DNA from: Elusimicrobiota bacterium
Lineage (GTDB): Bacteria; Elusimicrobiota; Elusimicrobia; UBA1565; UBA9628
DNA length: 64,000 nucleotides
Assembly: GCA_016182905.1 (NCBI GenBank)
Contig: JACPFR010000051.1
Span: 1-64,000 of the forward strand
Direction of reading: 5' to 3'
The translations under genes were made by a program, and so were the position numbers. Every line of letters starts with the position of its first letter. The stretch's first letter is position 1. The notes under the pieces are model-generated. The model did no database searches. It was not told the origin of the DNA and saw only the letters and a program-made list of their open reading frames with translations. Of the stretch, positions 16,693-24,991 are shown in pieces.

Positions 16693-17626
16693 TGGCCTGT
16701 TGCCGGGCGAACAAGGCGAGAGCCCTCCTCTGCCGAGGATCGAGTTTGCGGAGTACGGGAGATTTGTCGGTCTCCCAGCGCGTTTCCGCCGCCTTCGCCT
16801 GCCCCTCGACCTTAGCAAACGCCTCACCCATGCCGGCGACGAAATATTCCAGCCAGGCCGTGATGTCCGCTTCCGCCCGTCCCTGATAATAGTTGTGTGA
16901 AGGGCCTGCCGCGATGGCGGCATAATAGGCCTGGAGATCTCGCGCATAGTACTCTTCAAGCGAGTAGATGCCCTTCAGCCCATAGCCGCCCAAGTGCAGG
17001 ACCAGGTTGGTCAGAAGCCGAGCCGTTCGGCCGTTGCCGTCATAGTAGGGGTGGATGGTCGCGAACTGGTAATGCGCGATCGCCGCGCGCAAGGGGCACG
17101 GGACGACGTCGGCGCTGCGCGACAGCCACTCAACGAGTTCTTTCATGAGGGGGGGCACGTCCTTGGCTTCCGGCGGCATATAGACGATCCGTCCGCTCAA
17201 GCTGTCCTTGATGACGTTCTGGCCGTCCCTGTAAGGCGTCGCGGCGCGCCTCTTTTCTCCCGAACCCATGACTTGACCGTGAATGCTGCGGATATGATCC
17301 TCGGTGATCCGAGCCTCGCGTCTTGCCAGGTCTTCAATTCCGGCAAGGGCTCGGTAGTAGCCTTTGACTTCCTTTTCATCACGCGTCCGACCAGGGAAGT
17401 GCTGATTCTCGACGATGACTAGCTGCACGTCTTTCTCGGTAAGACGATTGCCCTCGATCATCGTGGAGTAATGGGTCGAGAAAAGGCGAGCGGTTTCCCG
17501 GAGGCTGGCGAGAACGGAGGGGGTGATGGGAAGGCCGTTGATCCGCTCTTTGGCACCCTCGAGCTTCGAAAGAGCCCCAGCCAGGTTGTTGGTGATCGTG
17601 TACTTCGGAGTGAAGTTCAGGGGCAT
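16535..17626 (-). CDS. Fic family protein with winged helix
   Basis: 363 aa. The Fic core HPYYDGNGRTARLL (His192, Gly197-Asn198-Gly199-Arg200) is intact, predicting AMP or other nucleotidyl transfer to a protein hydroxyl. The N-terminal helix STMIEGN (Ser54...Glu58) is the class II inhibitory motif, so the enzyme is probably self-inhibited. The C-terminal 90 residues form a winged helix (ITSRDISMLFSFAPRTARLL), allowing DNA binding. A perfect palindrome covers the promoter and start codon, suggesting autorepression. The gene sits at the end of the accessory island. Confidence 0.92.
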   Translation of the reverse strand: MPLNFTPKYTITNNLAGALSKLEGAKERINGLPITPSVLASLRETARLFSTHYSTMIEGNRLTEKDVQLVIVENQHFPGRTRDEKEVKGYYRALAGIEDLARREARITEDHIRSIHGQVMGSGEKRRAATPYRDGQNVIKDSLSGRIVYMPPEAKDVPPLMKELVEWLSRSADVVPCPLRAAIAHYQFATIHPYYDGNGRTARLLTNLVLHLGGYGLKGIYSLEEYYARDLQAYYAAIAAGPSHNYYQGRAEADITAWLEYFVAGMGEAFAKVEGQAKAAETRWETDKSPVLRKLDPRQRRALALFARQQAITSRDISMLFSFAPRTARLLLQKWTEQGFLAIADPSKKARKYKLAPEFEKLF

Positions 17627-17657
17627 AATAATGGCATTACCATGCCATTATTATGCC
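17622..17657 (-). promoter_or_regulatory. 36-bp palindromic operator over the fic start
   Basis: GGCATAATAATGGCAT, four bases, then its exact inverse: 16-bp arms with no mismatch. The arm nearest the gene contains the ATG. The minus-strand TTGAAT (17678-17673), 17-bp spacer and CATAAT (17655-17650) form the promoter, whose -10 lies in the other arm. Confidence 0.75.
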
Positions 17658-17714
17658 GTTAAACCGTCTTTAATTCAAGGGTATAACCCCTTCCTCTCGC
17701 TTTCTTCCCGGCGC

Positions 17715-19136
17715 TCAGCGGCCCTTGCGGAACAGCTGCGCCACGCCGGCGAGCGCCAGCAGGCCGCCGACGGCGCCGAGCGCCAGCAGCGGAAGAGGAT
17801 ACCGCGAGCGCCGCGACGGGGGGAGCGCCTGCGGGTGGTTCTCCGCCCAGTCGCCGAAGGCCAAAGCCATGTCCTCGGGGCCAGGGAGCTGCAGGGCCTT
17901 CTCCCGGATCGGCTGGTAGGCCCGGTCGAGGGCCGCCGCACGGCCGACCGCGTCGAGCGCGCCGGCCTTATCGCCCGCGCCGGCCAGAGCGTAGGCCTTG
18001 TGGAAGTAGGCGGGCGCGTCCTCGGGGCTGGCGTCCAAGGTCGACTGCGCCGAGGCCAGGGCGGAGGAATAGTCGCCGATCCGGTTGAGGATCGCCGTGC
18101 GCCAGCCCCGCGCCGAGGCGTTGCGCGGATCGAGGCGGAGCGCCTGGTCGAGCTCGTCGATCGAGGAGCGCGCGTCCGCCTTCGCCGCACCGACCGCGCG
18201 CGCGGTGAGGTCCCGGGAGAGCAAAGCGCCGACGGCCGGCGTCGCGGAAGGAGCACCGGCCGCGTTTGCGGATCCCGGCGCCTCGCCCGTGGTCCCGCCC
18301 AGGGAGGGGCGTCCCTCGCGCAGGTCCTCGCCGTCGAGGCCGGCGCCGCCCGCGGCGGCCTTCGCCAAAGCGGTCCGGCCCGCGTCCATGCCCGTCAGGC
18401 TCAGGATCGCCTTCGCCTGCCGGTTCTCCGGGTCGAGGACCAGGGCGCTCTGCGCGTCCTTGACGGCGGACTCGACGTCGCCGCTCTCGTACTCCGCGCC
18501 CGCGCGCAGCACGAGGGCGTCGGCGTTGCCGGGGTTGAGGGTCAGGGCCTTGCCGGCCTCCTCTATCGCCGCGGCCGCGTCGCCGTTCTCGAGCGCGACG
18601 TCGCCGGCGTCGACGTGAGTGTAGGAGGGGTCCACCTGGTCGGCGAAGAATACCGTCGAGCTGCCCGTGTAAGCCTTGCCGGCGCGGCGAGGCGCCTTGC
18701 GCACCTCGCGGACCGCGGCCTGGAATACGCGGTAGAAGACGGGGGAGTCGGCGGCCGCCTTGAGCCGGAACTCCTCCTTGAGACGCACGGCCCGCGCGGC
18801 CTCGGCCGCGAGCTGCACGGGGGTCACCTTCGGGTTCTTCGCGTCGCGCGTCTTGCGCGCCCAGGCCGCCTGGTAGCGGAGGAACGAGGAGAACACGTCC
18901 TGAGTCACGGGCACGCGCTGCCCTCCGGAGGAGGGGAGCGCCGTCGCCATGACGGCTATGAAGCGCTCGGCCGCCTCGGGCTCGAGGTCGCGCTTCTCGA
19001 GGTAGCCGCGCAGGGTCTTCAGGCCCGCGTGGTACTGGGCGGCCGTCAGCTCGACCTCGCCGGAGCGGGGCTCGCCCGCCGCCGGCGCGAACGTCGGGAG
19101 GAACGCGAGGGAAACGGCGAGGGTCAGCTTAAACAA
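17715..19136 (-). CDS. exported TPR protein with C-terminal membrane anchor
   Basis: 473 aa from a TTG start. A signal peptide (LTLAVSLAFLPTFAPAAG) precedes a helical region. TPR-like repeats follow at about residues 175-245 (AGDVALENGDAAAAIEEAGK, LNPGNADALVLRAGAEYESG) and 315-410 (LRLDPRNASARGWRTAILN). The C-terminus has one membrane helix (LPLLALGAVGGLLALAGVA) and a basic tail. The protein should lie outside the cytoplasm, anchored by its tail, as a scaffold. The TTG overlaps the stop of a 16-codon reading frame that follows the OPT gene. Confidence 0.75.
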   Translation of the reverse strand: MFKLTLAVSLAFLPTFAPAAGEPRSGEVELTAAQYHAGLKTLRGYLEKRDLEPEAAERFIAVMATALPSSGGQRVPVTQDVFSSFLRYQAAWARKTRDAKNPKVTPVQLAAEAARAVRLKEEFRLKAAADSPVFYRVFQAAVREVRKAPRRAGKAYTGSSTVFFADQVDPSYTHVDAGDVALENGDAAAAIEEAGKALTLNPGNADALVLRAGAEYESGDVESAVKDAQSALVLDPENRQAKAILSLTGMDAGRTALAKAAAGGAGLDGEDLREGRPSLGGTTGEAPGSANAAGAPSATPAVGALLSRDLTARAVGAAKADARSSIDELDQALRLDPRNASARGWRTAILNRIGDYSSALASAQSTLDASPEDAPAYFHKAYALAGAGDKAGALDAVGRAAALDRAYQPIREKALQLPGPEDMALAFGDWAENHPQALPPSRRSRYPLPLLALGAVGGLLALAGVAQLFRKGR

Positions 19137-19179
19137 GTTCGGTGAGAAGCCGCGCGAAGTCGTTGAGCTGTTCCGACAT
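19129..19179 (-). CDS. possible 16-aa coupling ORF
   Basis: MSEQLNDFARLLTELV, from an ATG directly after the OPT stop codon (TAGATG) to a TAA that overlaps the TTG start of the TPR protein. It may only deliver ribosomes to the TTG. No clear ribosome-binding site of its own. Confidence 0.25.
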   Translation of the reverse strand: MSEQLNDFARLLTELV

Positions 19180-20940
19180 CTAAGAGAGGAACCCCAGGAC
19201 GACGAGCGCCGCGATCAGGACGCCGATGAGGCTCTCGCCCGCGATGAACCCGGAGCTGACCGGCACGATGGTCTTCTCCGCGAGCACGGGCCGCTTGCGC
19301 TCCATGGTCAGGGCGATGAGCGCGCCGAGGAACATGGAGATGGTGTTGAAGGCCGGGGTCGTGAACGCCAGCCCCAGGCCCGTCGGAGAGGGGATCATCC
19401 CGCGGTGCTTCGGGAAGGCCTTCTCGACGAGGACGAGGAGGATGCCGAGGACCGCGCCGGCGGCCAGCGCGTACTGCGCGGTCGGATGCAGGGTGTTGAA
19501 GCCTTGCGCCAGGAGGACGGCCACACCCTTCCAGGTCTGCGCTCCGGGCGCGGGCCACTTGTCGGTGCCGAGGAGGTCCGCCGTCGGGATGAGCAGGCGG
19601 TAGGCCGGCACGACGAAGACCGAGCCGGCCACGACGCCGAAGAACTGCGCCCAGAACTGCTGGCGCGGGTCCGCGCCGAGCAGGTAGCCGCTCTTGAGGT
19701 CGGTGAGCAGGTCGGCGGCGTGCAGGCCGACGCCGCCGGTCACGTTGGCCGTCATCAGGTTGGTGGTCATGTTGCCCGGGTCGAGGGCGCCGAAAGTGAT
19801 CTGCGTGATCTTGCCCAGCGCGCCCGTGGGCGTCGTGTCGGTCTCGCCCGTGGCCCGGCAGGCGACGATGGCGATGAAGAAGCTCATCACGACCGAGAGC
19901 AGGCCCATCCAGATCTTGATGCCGAAGAGGAACCACTCGAGGAAGACGACGACGGGGGTCAGGAGGACGAGCCCGGCGAAGAACCAGAGCATGGGGACCT
20001 CCTTGGCGGCCTCGCCGTCGGCGGCGTCGAACGCCCCGGTCACGCTCTTGAAGGCGCGGGCCACCGTGCGCCACTCGAAGGCGAAGGCGAGCAGGCCGCT
20101 GGTCAGGATCATCGCCGAGCCGAACCACACGCTCCAGGCCACGATGTTCTTGTAGCCGAGCTTGGGGTCGATGATCCCGCGCGTGTACAGCATCGGCGCG
20201 ATGATGCCGAAGTTGATGAAAGCGCCGAGGAGCATGCTCCAAGCCGCGCGGAAGCCCATGATCGCGCCGGCGCCCAGCATGATGAGGCTGCCCTCGAAGG
20301 AGAGGGTGTAGTCGGCCAGGGGGCGGCCGGCCAAGGTCGCGAAGGGGACCTTGATCTTCTCCGGCAGGTTCCAGGGCATCCAGGGCGCCTTGGCGTCGCG
20401 CGCGAACGCGACGACGGCGCCCGCGGCGGCGCCCCAGCCGAGGAGCTTGGCCTTGGCGGCGCCCTCGCTGCCCTCCTCGCCGTGGAGGGCCTTCAGGGTC
20501 TCGGCGGCCGCGATGCCGGTGGGGAAGCGGAGCTGCTCGACGTTGATCATCTGCATCTTCATCGGGATGGCCATGACCACGCCGAGCATCGCGATCGAGG
20601 ATATCCAGAAGAACATCGGCCAGCCGGCCATCGGCTGGCCGGTGATCATCATCAGCGCGGGGATGGCGGCGACCGTGCCGCCGCCCGTCATGTAGCCCGC
20701 GGCGCTGGCCACCGACTGCATCGCGTTGTTCTCGAGCATGCCGAAGGCGGTGCGGACGAACTTCAGCTTCAGGAGGATGGTGAAGATCGCGTAGGCGAGT
20801 ATGCCGGCCGTGATCGAGACGCCGATGCTCCAGCCGGTCTTGAGCGCGACGTAGAGGTTGGAGAGGCTCATCAGGCCTCCCAGCAGCATCCCGGCCGCGC
20901 AGGCGCGGACCGTCAGCTGGGTCTTCGAGGGGGAGCTCAT
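19180..20940 (-). CDS. OPT family oligopeptide transporter
   Basis: 586 aa integral membrane protein with about 14-16 hydrophobic segments. Family features include SLSNLYVALKTGWSIG, LRFPTGIAAAE (OPT loop after TM3-4), the cytoplasmic GLHAADLLTDLKSGYLLGAD segment and IPSPTGLGLAF near the end. It should import small peptides or metal-chelate peptides across the inner membrane; substrate unknown. Its ATG lies 6 nt after a TAGAAT -10, in a mirror-symmetric divergent promoter shared with the thioredoxin-like lipoprotein. The 16-codon ORF and the TPR gene follow directly. Confidence 0.93.
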   Translation of the reverse strand: MSSPSKTQLTVRACAAGMLLGGLMSLSNLYVALKTGWSIGVSITAGILAYAIFTILLKLKFVRTAFGMLENNAMQSVASAAGYMTGGGTVAAIPALMMITGQPMAGWPMFFWISSIAMLGVVMAIPMKMQMINVEQLRFPTGIAAAETLKALHGEEGSEGAAKAKLLGWGAAAGAVVAFARDAKAPWMPWNLPEKIKVPFATLAGRPLADYTLSFEGSLIMLGAGAIMGFRAAWSMLLGAFINFGIIAPMLYTRGIIDPKLGYKNIVAWSVWFGSAMILTSGLLAFAFEWRTVARAFKSVTGAFDAADGEAAKEVPMLWFFAGLVLLTPVVVFLEWFLFGIKIWMGLLSVVMSFFIAIVACRATGETDTTPTGALGKITQITFGALDPGNMTTNLMTANVTGGVGLHAADLLTDLKSGYLLGADPRQQFWAQFFGVVAGSVFVVPAYRLLIPTADLLGTDKWPAPGAQTWKGVAVLLAQGFNTLHPTAQYALAAGAVLGILLVLVEKAFPKHRGMIPSPTGLGLAFTTPAFNTISMFLGALIALTMERKRPVLAEKTIVPVSSGFIAGESLIGVLIAALVVLGFLS

Positions 20941-20941
20941 G

Positions 20942-20997
20942 CAGGGATTCTAGCATTGGCGTGTTCATTTTCCGTCCTTTCCCTTTGCTAGAATCCG
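20942..20997. promoter_or_regulatory. mirror-image divergent promoters
   Basis: GGATTCTAGCA (20945-20955) and TGCTAGAATCC (20986-20996) are exact inverses. Each carries an extended -10 (TGcTAGAAT) pointing outward. TAGAAT ends 6 nt before the OPT ATG on the minus strand and 7 nt before the lipoprotein ATG on the plus strand, so both transcripts should be leaderless. No good -35 is visible for either. Confidence 0.65.
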
Positions 20998-21001
20998 GGG
21001 G

Positions 21002-21469
21002 ATGAGAGCCTACGCCTTCGTCGCGGCCGCCGCGCTCCTATTGGCCGCCTGCGGCGGCTCGGAGACCGCGTCCAAGCTCCCGGACGTGCGCCTGCCCACG
21101 TTGGGCGGCCCGCTCGGTCCCTCGCTCGCGTCCTGCGTCACGGAGCGCTGCTTGACCGTCGTCGTCGCCCCGTGGTGCGGCATCTGTCATCAGGTGACCC
21201 CCGACATCGTCCGCCTGCGCCGCTACCTCGACAAGGCGGGCGTCGGCAGCCGCGTCGTCGTCGGCCTCGACGACCTCGAGCCGATCAAGGAGATGGCCGC
21301 CCTCTTCGGCTCGGACGCCCTGCTCGACCCGGGCGGGGCCGTGACGGCCCGCGGCGTCCCCTTGTTCATCGTGACCGACCGCGCGGGCGCGGTCGTCAAG
21401 CGCGTCAGCGGCTTCCCGCGCGGGCTGTCCTCCCCGGAGGAGCTCGCCTCGTTTTTCGGACTTCCATGA
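21002..21469 (+). CDS. thioredoxin-like lipoprotein
   Basis: 155 aa. The signal peptide ends in a lipobox (LLLAAC), predicting lipidation at Cys17. The thioredoxin-fold domain has the active site PWCGIC and a cis-Pro segment (GVPLFIVTD). It should act as a membrane-anchored periplasmic disulfide oxidoreductase; the CGIC dithiol does not by itself show reduction or oxidation. The ATG lies 7 nt after the -10, so the message is probably leaderless. Confidence 0.88.
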   Translation: MRAYAFVAAAALLLAACGGSETASKLPDVRLPTLGGPLGPSLASCVTERCLTVVVAPWCGICHQVTPDIVRLRRYLDKAGVGSRVVVGLDDLEPIKEMAALFGSDALLDPGGAVTARGVPLFIVTDRAGAVVKRVSGFPRGLSSPEELASFFGLP

Positions 21470-21497
21470 AGACGCGCGACTTTACAGGAGAAAGACC

Positions 21498-22607
21498 ATG
21501 ATCATCGGAGTGCCCAAGGAAATCAAGAACCGCGAGCACCGCGTCGGCCTCGTCCCCGGCGGCGTGCGCGCCCTCGTCAAGGACGGACACAAGGTCCTCA
21601 TCGAGAAGAGCGCCGGCATCGGCTCCGGCATCACCGACGACGAGTACAAGAGCGCCGGAGCGGCCATCGTCGACAAGAAGCGCCTCTTCGCGGACGCGGA
21701 GATGATCATCAAGGTCAAGGAGCCGCTCGAGGAGGAGTACGGGATGTTCCGCCCCGACCAGATCCTCTACACCTACCTCCACCTGGCCCCGGCCCCGGCG
21801 CTCACGAAGGCCCTGATCAAGGCCAAGATCAAGGGCGTCGCCTACGAGACGATCCAGCTCAAGGACGGCAGCCTCCCGCTGCTGACGCCGATGAGCGAGG
21901 TCGCCGGCAAGATGTCGGTCCAGCTCGGCGCGCAGTTCCTCGAGAAGCACCACGGCGGGCGCGGCGTGCTCCTCGGCGGCGTCCCCGGCGTCGCGCGCGG
22001 CATCGTCACCATCATCGGCGGCGGCGTCGTGGGCATCAACGCGGCGAAGATCGCCATCGGCATGGGCGCGCGCGTGAACATACTCGACGTCTCCGCCCAG
22101 CGCCTCGCCTACCTCGACGACGTGTTCGGCAACTCCGTGTCCACCTTGATGAGCCACGACGAGAACATCTACAACTCCGTCGTCCGCTCCGACCTGCTGA
22201 TCGGGGCCGTGCTGATCCCCGGCGCGAAGGCCCCTTCGCTCGTCACCGAGGAGATGGTCAAGAAGATGAAGCCCGGCTCGGTCATCGTCGACGTCGCCGT
22301 CGACCAGGGCGGCTGCGTCGAGACCGCGGAGGTCACCAGCCACGACAAGCCCGTGATCGTCAAGCACGGCGTCCTGCACTACGCCGTGCCCAACATCCCC
22401 GGAGCGGTCAGCCACACCTCGACGTACGCGCTGACCAACGTCACCCTCAAGTACGCGCGCGACATCGCCCGGTTCGGGCTCGAGGAGGCGGTGCGCCGCG
22501 ACGAGGCCCTGCGCAAGGGCGTCAACGTCTACCGCGGCAAGGTCACGCACGCGGCCGTCGCTTCCTCCGTCGGAGAGAAGCCCGTCGAGATTGCGACCCT
22601 CGTTTAA
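21498..22607 (+). CDS. ald: alanine dehydrogenase
   Basis: 369 aa, full family length. It has [18 protein letters not shown], the substrate residues in IIKVKEP and YLHLAPAP, and the NAD-binding motif [15 protein letters not shown]. It interconverts L-alanine and pyruvate with NAD and ammonia. AGGAGA lies 7 nt before the ATG. The 3' end overlaps the TTG start of the next gene. Confidence 0.96.
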   Translation: MIIGVPKEIKNREHRVGLVPGGVRALVKDGHKVLIEKSAGIGSGITDDEYKSAGAAIVDKKRLFADAEMIIKVKEPLEEEYGMFRPDQILYTYLHLAPAPALTKALIKAKIKGVAYETIQLKDGSLPLLTPMSEVAGKMSVQLGAQFLEKHHGGRGVLLGGVPGVARGIVTIIGGGVVGINAAKIAIGMGARVNILDVSAQRLAYLDDVFGNSVSTLMSHDENIYNSVVRSDLLIGAVLIPGAKAPSLVTEEMVKKMKPGSVIVDVAVDQGGCVETAEVTSHDKPVIVKHGVLHYAVPNIPGAVSHTSTYALTNVTLKYARDIARFGLEEAVRRDEALRKGVNVYRGKVTHAAVASSVGEKPVEIATLV

Positions 22608-24147
22608 GGCGCTGGCGGCAGCGCTCCTCCTCGCGGCGAACGCCCGGGCGGCGAAGCCGCCGGGGGCGTCGTACGACCCCGAGGTCGCGCTGCTCGTCCT
22701 GACGATCCAGAAGCAGAGCGTCGTGCTGCTGAAGGAGGAGCTCGTGCGCCAGGCCGAGTGGCTCGAGCTCGGCGCGATGCAGGTCATGCTCGCCGAGAAG
22801 GTCGACGTGTTCGCCCGCAACGTCGCCGCGGGGCTGACGGCCGACTCGGACATCCTCGAGGACTACCGGGAGCAGATCCTCAAGGTCGACCCGACGGCGA
22901 TCGGCGAGGCCGACAGGCTCGTCGCCGAGATCCGGCGCTATCACGACCTCCTTCCGGGCAAGCCGATGGTGCGGCTGCCCTGGCCGCCGCCGCCGGGCCC
23001 GGTGATGCGGTTCCTCGAGGAGGACGGGATCGGCGCCGACGCGAGCGCGTCCCTCAAGGGCACGCCGGCCATGGACGAGCCCGTCGCCTACGCCGAGCGG
23101 CGCTTCGGCACGACCGGGCCCTTCCTGCGCCGCCGCAAGTGGAACCTCGACTTCTACCTGGGCTCCTTCGGCGACCTGCTGCAGCACTACAAGAAGCTCG
23201 GCTACCGCCGCATCTACCGCCTCCGCTCGCCCTACGTCAGCTACGGCAAGGCGGCGTGGGTGCTGGCGCCCGAGCCCGGCCTGCGGCCGCGCCTCGTCTA
23301 TTCCGACTTCTACGGCCAGGACCTGTTCCTCCACACCCGCGCGCAGTGGGCCATCCTCACGGACCGGGCGAAAGAAGAAGGCCCGACGGTCCGAACCTTG
23401 ACGTGCCCGGACTGCAATTACGTCCTGCCCGGCGTGCGCGCGATGAGATCCCTGCTCGCGACGGTGCCGTACGCCGCGGACACCGTCATCGCCGGCTACG
23501 ACTACCTCTTCGAGCCGCTGTGGAAGGAGAACGTCCTCGGGACCTACGAGAACGACTACTGGCGCCTGGCCTACTACAAGACCGGGCCGACGATCACCGC
23601 GACGGTCGTGGCCCGCCGCACCAACTTCGGGGAGATCCTGGCCGCCTCCCTGACGCCGCTGGTCCGCCGCGGCGCGCGCCGGGTCTACTACGCCGGGCCG
23701 GCCGCGCAGGTCGACGCGAAGCTCGACGCCTACGACCTCATCGTCCCCACGCAGTTCATGATGTTCAGCGGCCGCGCCGTCCCCTTCGAGAACGCGCTCT
23801 CCGGCCGCAAGCGCAGGCCCGCCCTGTTCGCCGCGCTGCCGTCGCCCCTGTTCGCGACCGTGGAGTGGCTCAAGGACGCGCGCCGCCACGGCGTCGTCGC
23901 GTTCGACGGCGAGATGGCGCGGCTGGCCGAGGAGGCCGGGGCCTGGGCCCGCATCCCCGACCACGCCGTCGAGTGCGGCATCGGCGCCGTCCTCGGCGGG
24001 CTGGCCAACCTCCATCCGGAGGAGGACCGCGCCGTGTACACGATCAGCTACGAGAGCCAGACCGGGAAGGAATCGGCCAAGCGGCGCTACCGGGACGCGG
24101 TCCTGGCGAAGATCAAGGAAGCGGGGAGGAAGGAATACGAGGAGTAG
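22591..24147 (+). CDS. exported protein with phosphorylase-like C-terminus
   Basis: 518 aa from TTG 22591, inside the last codons of ald. The first 20 residues ([16 protein letters not shown]) form a signal peptide. The middle (residues 150-300) has a CPDC pair and many aromatic residues. The C-terminal part contains [29 protein letters not shown] and, near residue 437, FDGE. In order and spacing this resembles the nucleoside-phosphorylase-like domain of the 991-aa protein at 44460 (FGELAGDL..., GARNV, VDME). Whether it retains activity is unknown. No ribosome-binding site is obvious; coupling to ald is likely. Confidence 0.7.
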   Translation: MRPSFKALAAALLLAANARAAKPPGASYDPEVALLVLTIQKQSVVLLKEELVRQAEWLELGAMQVMLAEKVDVFARNVAAGLTADSDILEDYREQILKVDPTAIGEADRLVAEIRRYHDLLPGKPMVRLPWPPPPGPVMRFLEEDGIGADASASLKGTPAMDEPVAYAERRFGTTGPFLRRRKWNLDFYLGSFGDLLQHYKKLGYRRIYRLRSPYVSYGKAAWVLAPEPGLRPRLVYSDFYGQDLFLHTRAQWAILTDRAKEEGPTVRTLTCPDCNYVLPGVRAMRSLLATVPYAADTVIAGYDYLFEPLWKENVLGTYENDYWRLAYYKTGPTITATVVARRTNFGEILAASLTPLVRRGARRVYYAGPAAQVDAKLDAYDLIVPTQFMMFSGRAVPFENALSGRKRRPALFAALPSPLFATVEWLKDARRHGVVAFDGEMARLAEEAGAWARIPDHAVECGIGAVLGGLANLHPEEDRAVYTISYESQTGKESAKRRYRDAVLAKIKEAGRKEYEE

Positions 24148-24159
24148 CGGCGCCCGGGC

Positions 24160-24978
24160 TTACTTGGGCGCCATGTGGAAGTCGGTCAAGAGAGGATCGC
24201 CGGAGTTCGGCTGCAGCGCGGCGGGCTCGGCGATCAGCGACGACAGCTCCGAGACGATCTCCTTGCGCCGCTCGAGCGGCATGTCGGCGACGCCCTCGGT
24301 GCCCGGATCGAGATAGGACTTCTGGTAGCCCGTCTTCGACAGGGTCACGAGGTAGCCGCGGCCGGCAAGCGCCGGCAGGATGGCCCGATAGCGGCCCTGC
24401 TCGTCGGTCTTGATCTGCGCGCGGGAGTTCGTCTCGTTGTCGGTGAAGATCATGTGCACGCCGGGCACCGGCTTCAGCGTGATCAGGTCGTAGATCGTCC
24501 CGCGCATCTTCCACTCGGTGACGGCCTTGGGGCGCGCGCCCTTCTCGGCCATGATGGAGACGATCCCGGGACCTTCCTCCTCGACGGGCTTCGTCTCCGG
24601 CATTGGGTCCCGGCCCGTCGGGTCGTACCGGCCCGTCCTCTGCTCGTTGACGAGGCCCTGGATGCCGGCGCTGTCGCTGGGCACGACGCCGCCGCCCTTG
24701 ATGAGGGGGGAGGAGGCGCCCGTCGGCTTCAGCGCCTCGACGACGGCGCCCTTCGCGCCCGCTTCGGCGGTGCGCCACAGGTACTGGCTGAACGCCCAGA
24801 TCCCGTAGGCGAGCGCGCCGAAGAACAGGATGGGGATGCCGAAGCTGCGGAAGGTGTCGTTCTGCAGCGCCCCCTTCTCGGGCGCCGCGTCCAGGAACGA
24901 CATCGGGCAATTGGGGCACGACTCCCATTCCGGCTGAAGCTTGGTGCCGCACAGAGGGCACTTCGCCGGCGCGCTCAC
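24160..24978 (-). CDS. zinc-ribbon membrane protein with Ig/carboxypeptidase-reg-like domain
   Basis: 272 aa from GTG. The N-terminal zinc ribbon has CPLCGTKL and CPNC pairs. A single membrane helix follows at about residues 47-66 (FGIPILFFGALAYGIWAF). After a Gly/Pro-rich linker, residues about 150-245 (MRGTIYDLITLKPVPGVHM, TDEQGRYRAILPAL) form a carboxypeptidase-regulatory-like beta domain. It is probably an inner-membrane protein with a cytoplasmic zinc ribbon and an exposed beta domain. It lies 13 nt after serA. A 7-bp inverted repeat at 24149-24172 spans its end and that of the convergent gene. Confidence 0.8.
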   Translation of the reverse strand: MSAPAKCPLCGTKLQPEWESCPNCPMSFLDAAPEKGALQNDTFRSFGIPILFFGALAYGIWAFSQYLWRTAEAGAKGAVVEALKPTGASSPLIKGGGVVPSDSAGIQGLVNEQRTGRYDPTGRDPMPETKPVEEEGPGIVSIMAEKGARPKAVTEWKMRGTIYDLITLKPVPGVHMIFTDNETNSRAQIKTDEQGRYRAILPALAGRGYLVTLSKTGYQKSYLDPGTEGVADMPLERRKEIVSELSSLIAEPAALQPNSGDPLLTDFHMAPK

Positions 24979-24991
24979 GGGCGGACCGCCG

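Noticed and set aside
12722-17700. CRISPR array or integrase in the accessory island
   Set aside because: No spaced repeats of CRISPR length and no recombinase motif were found; the 10-bp tandem array has no spacers.
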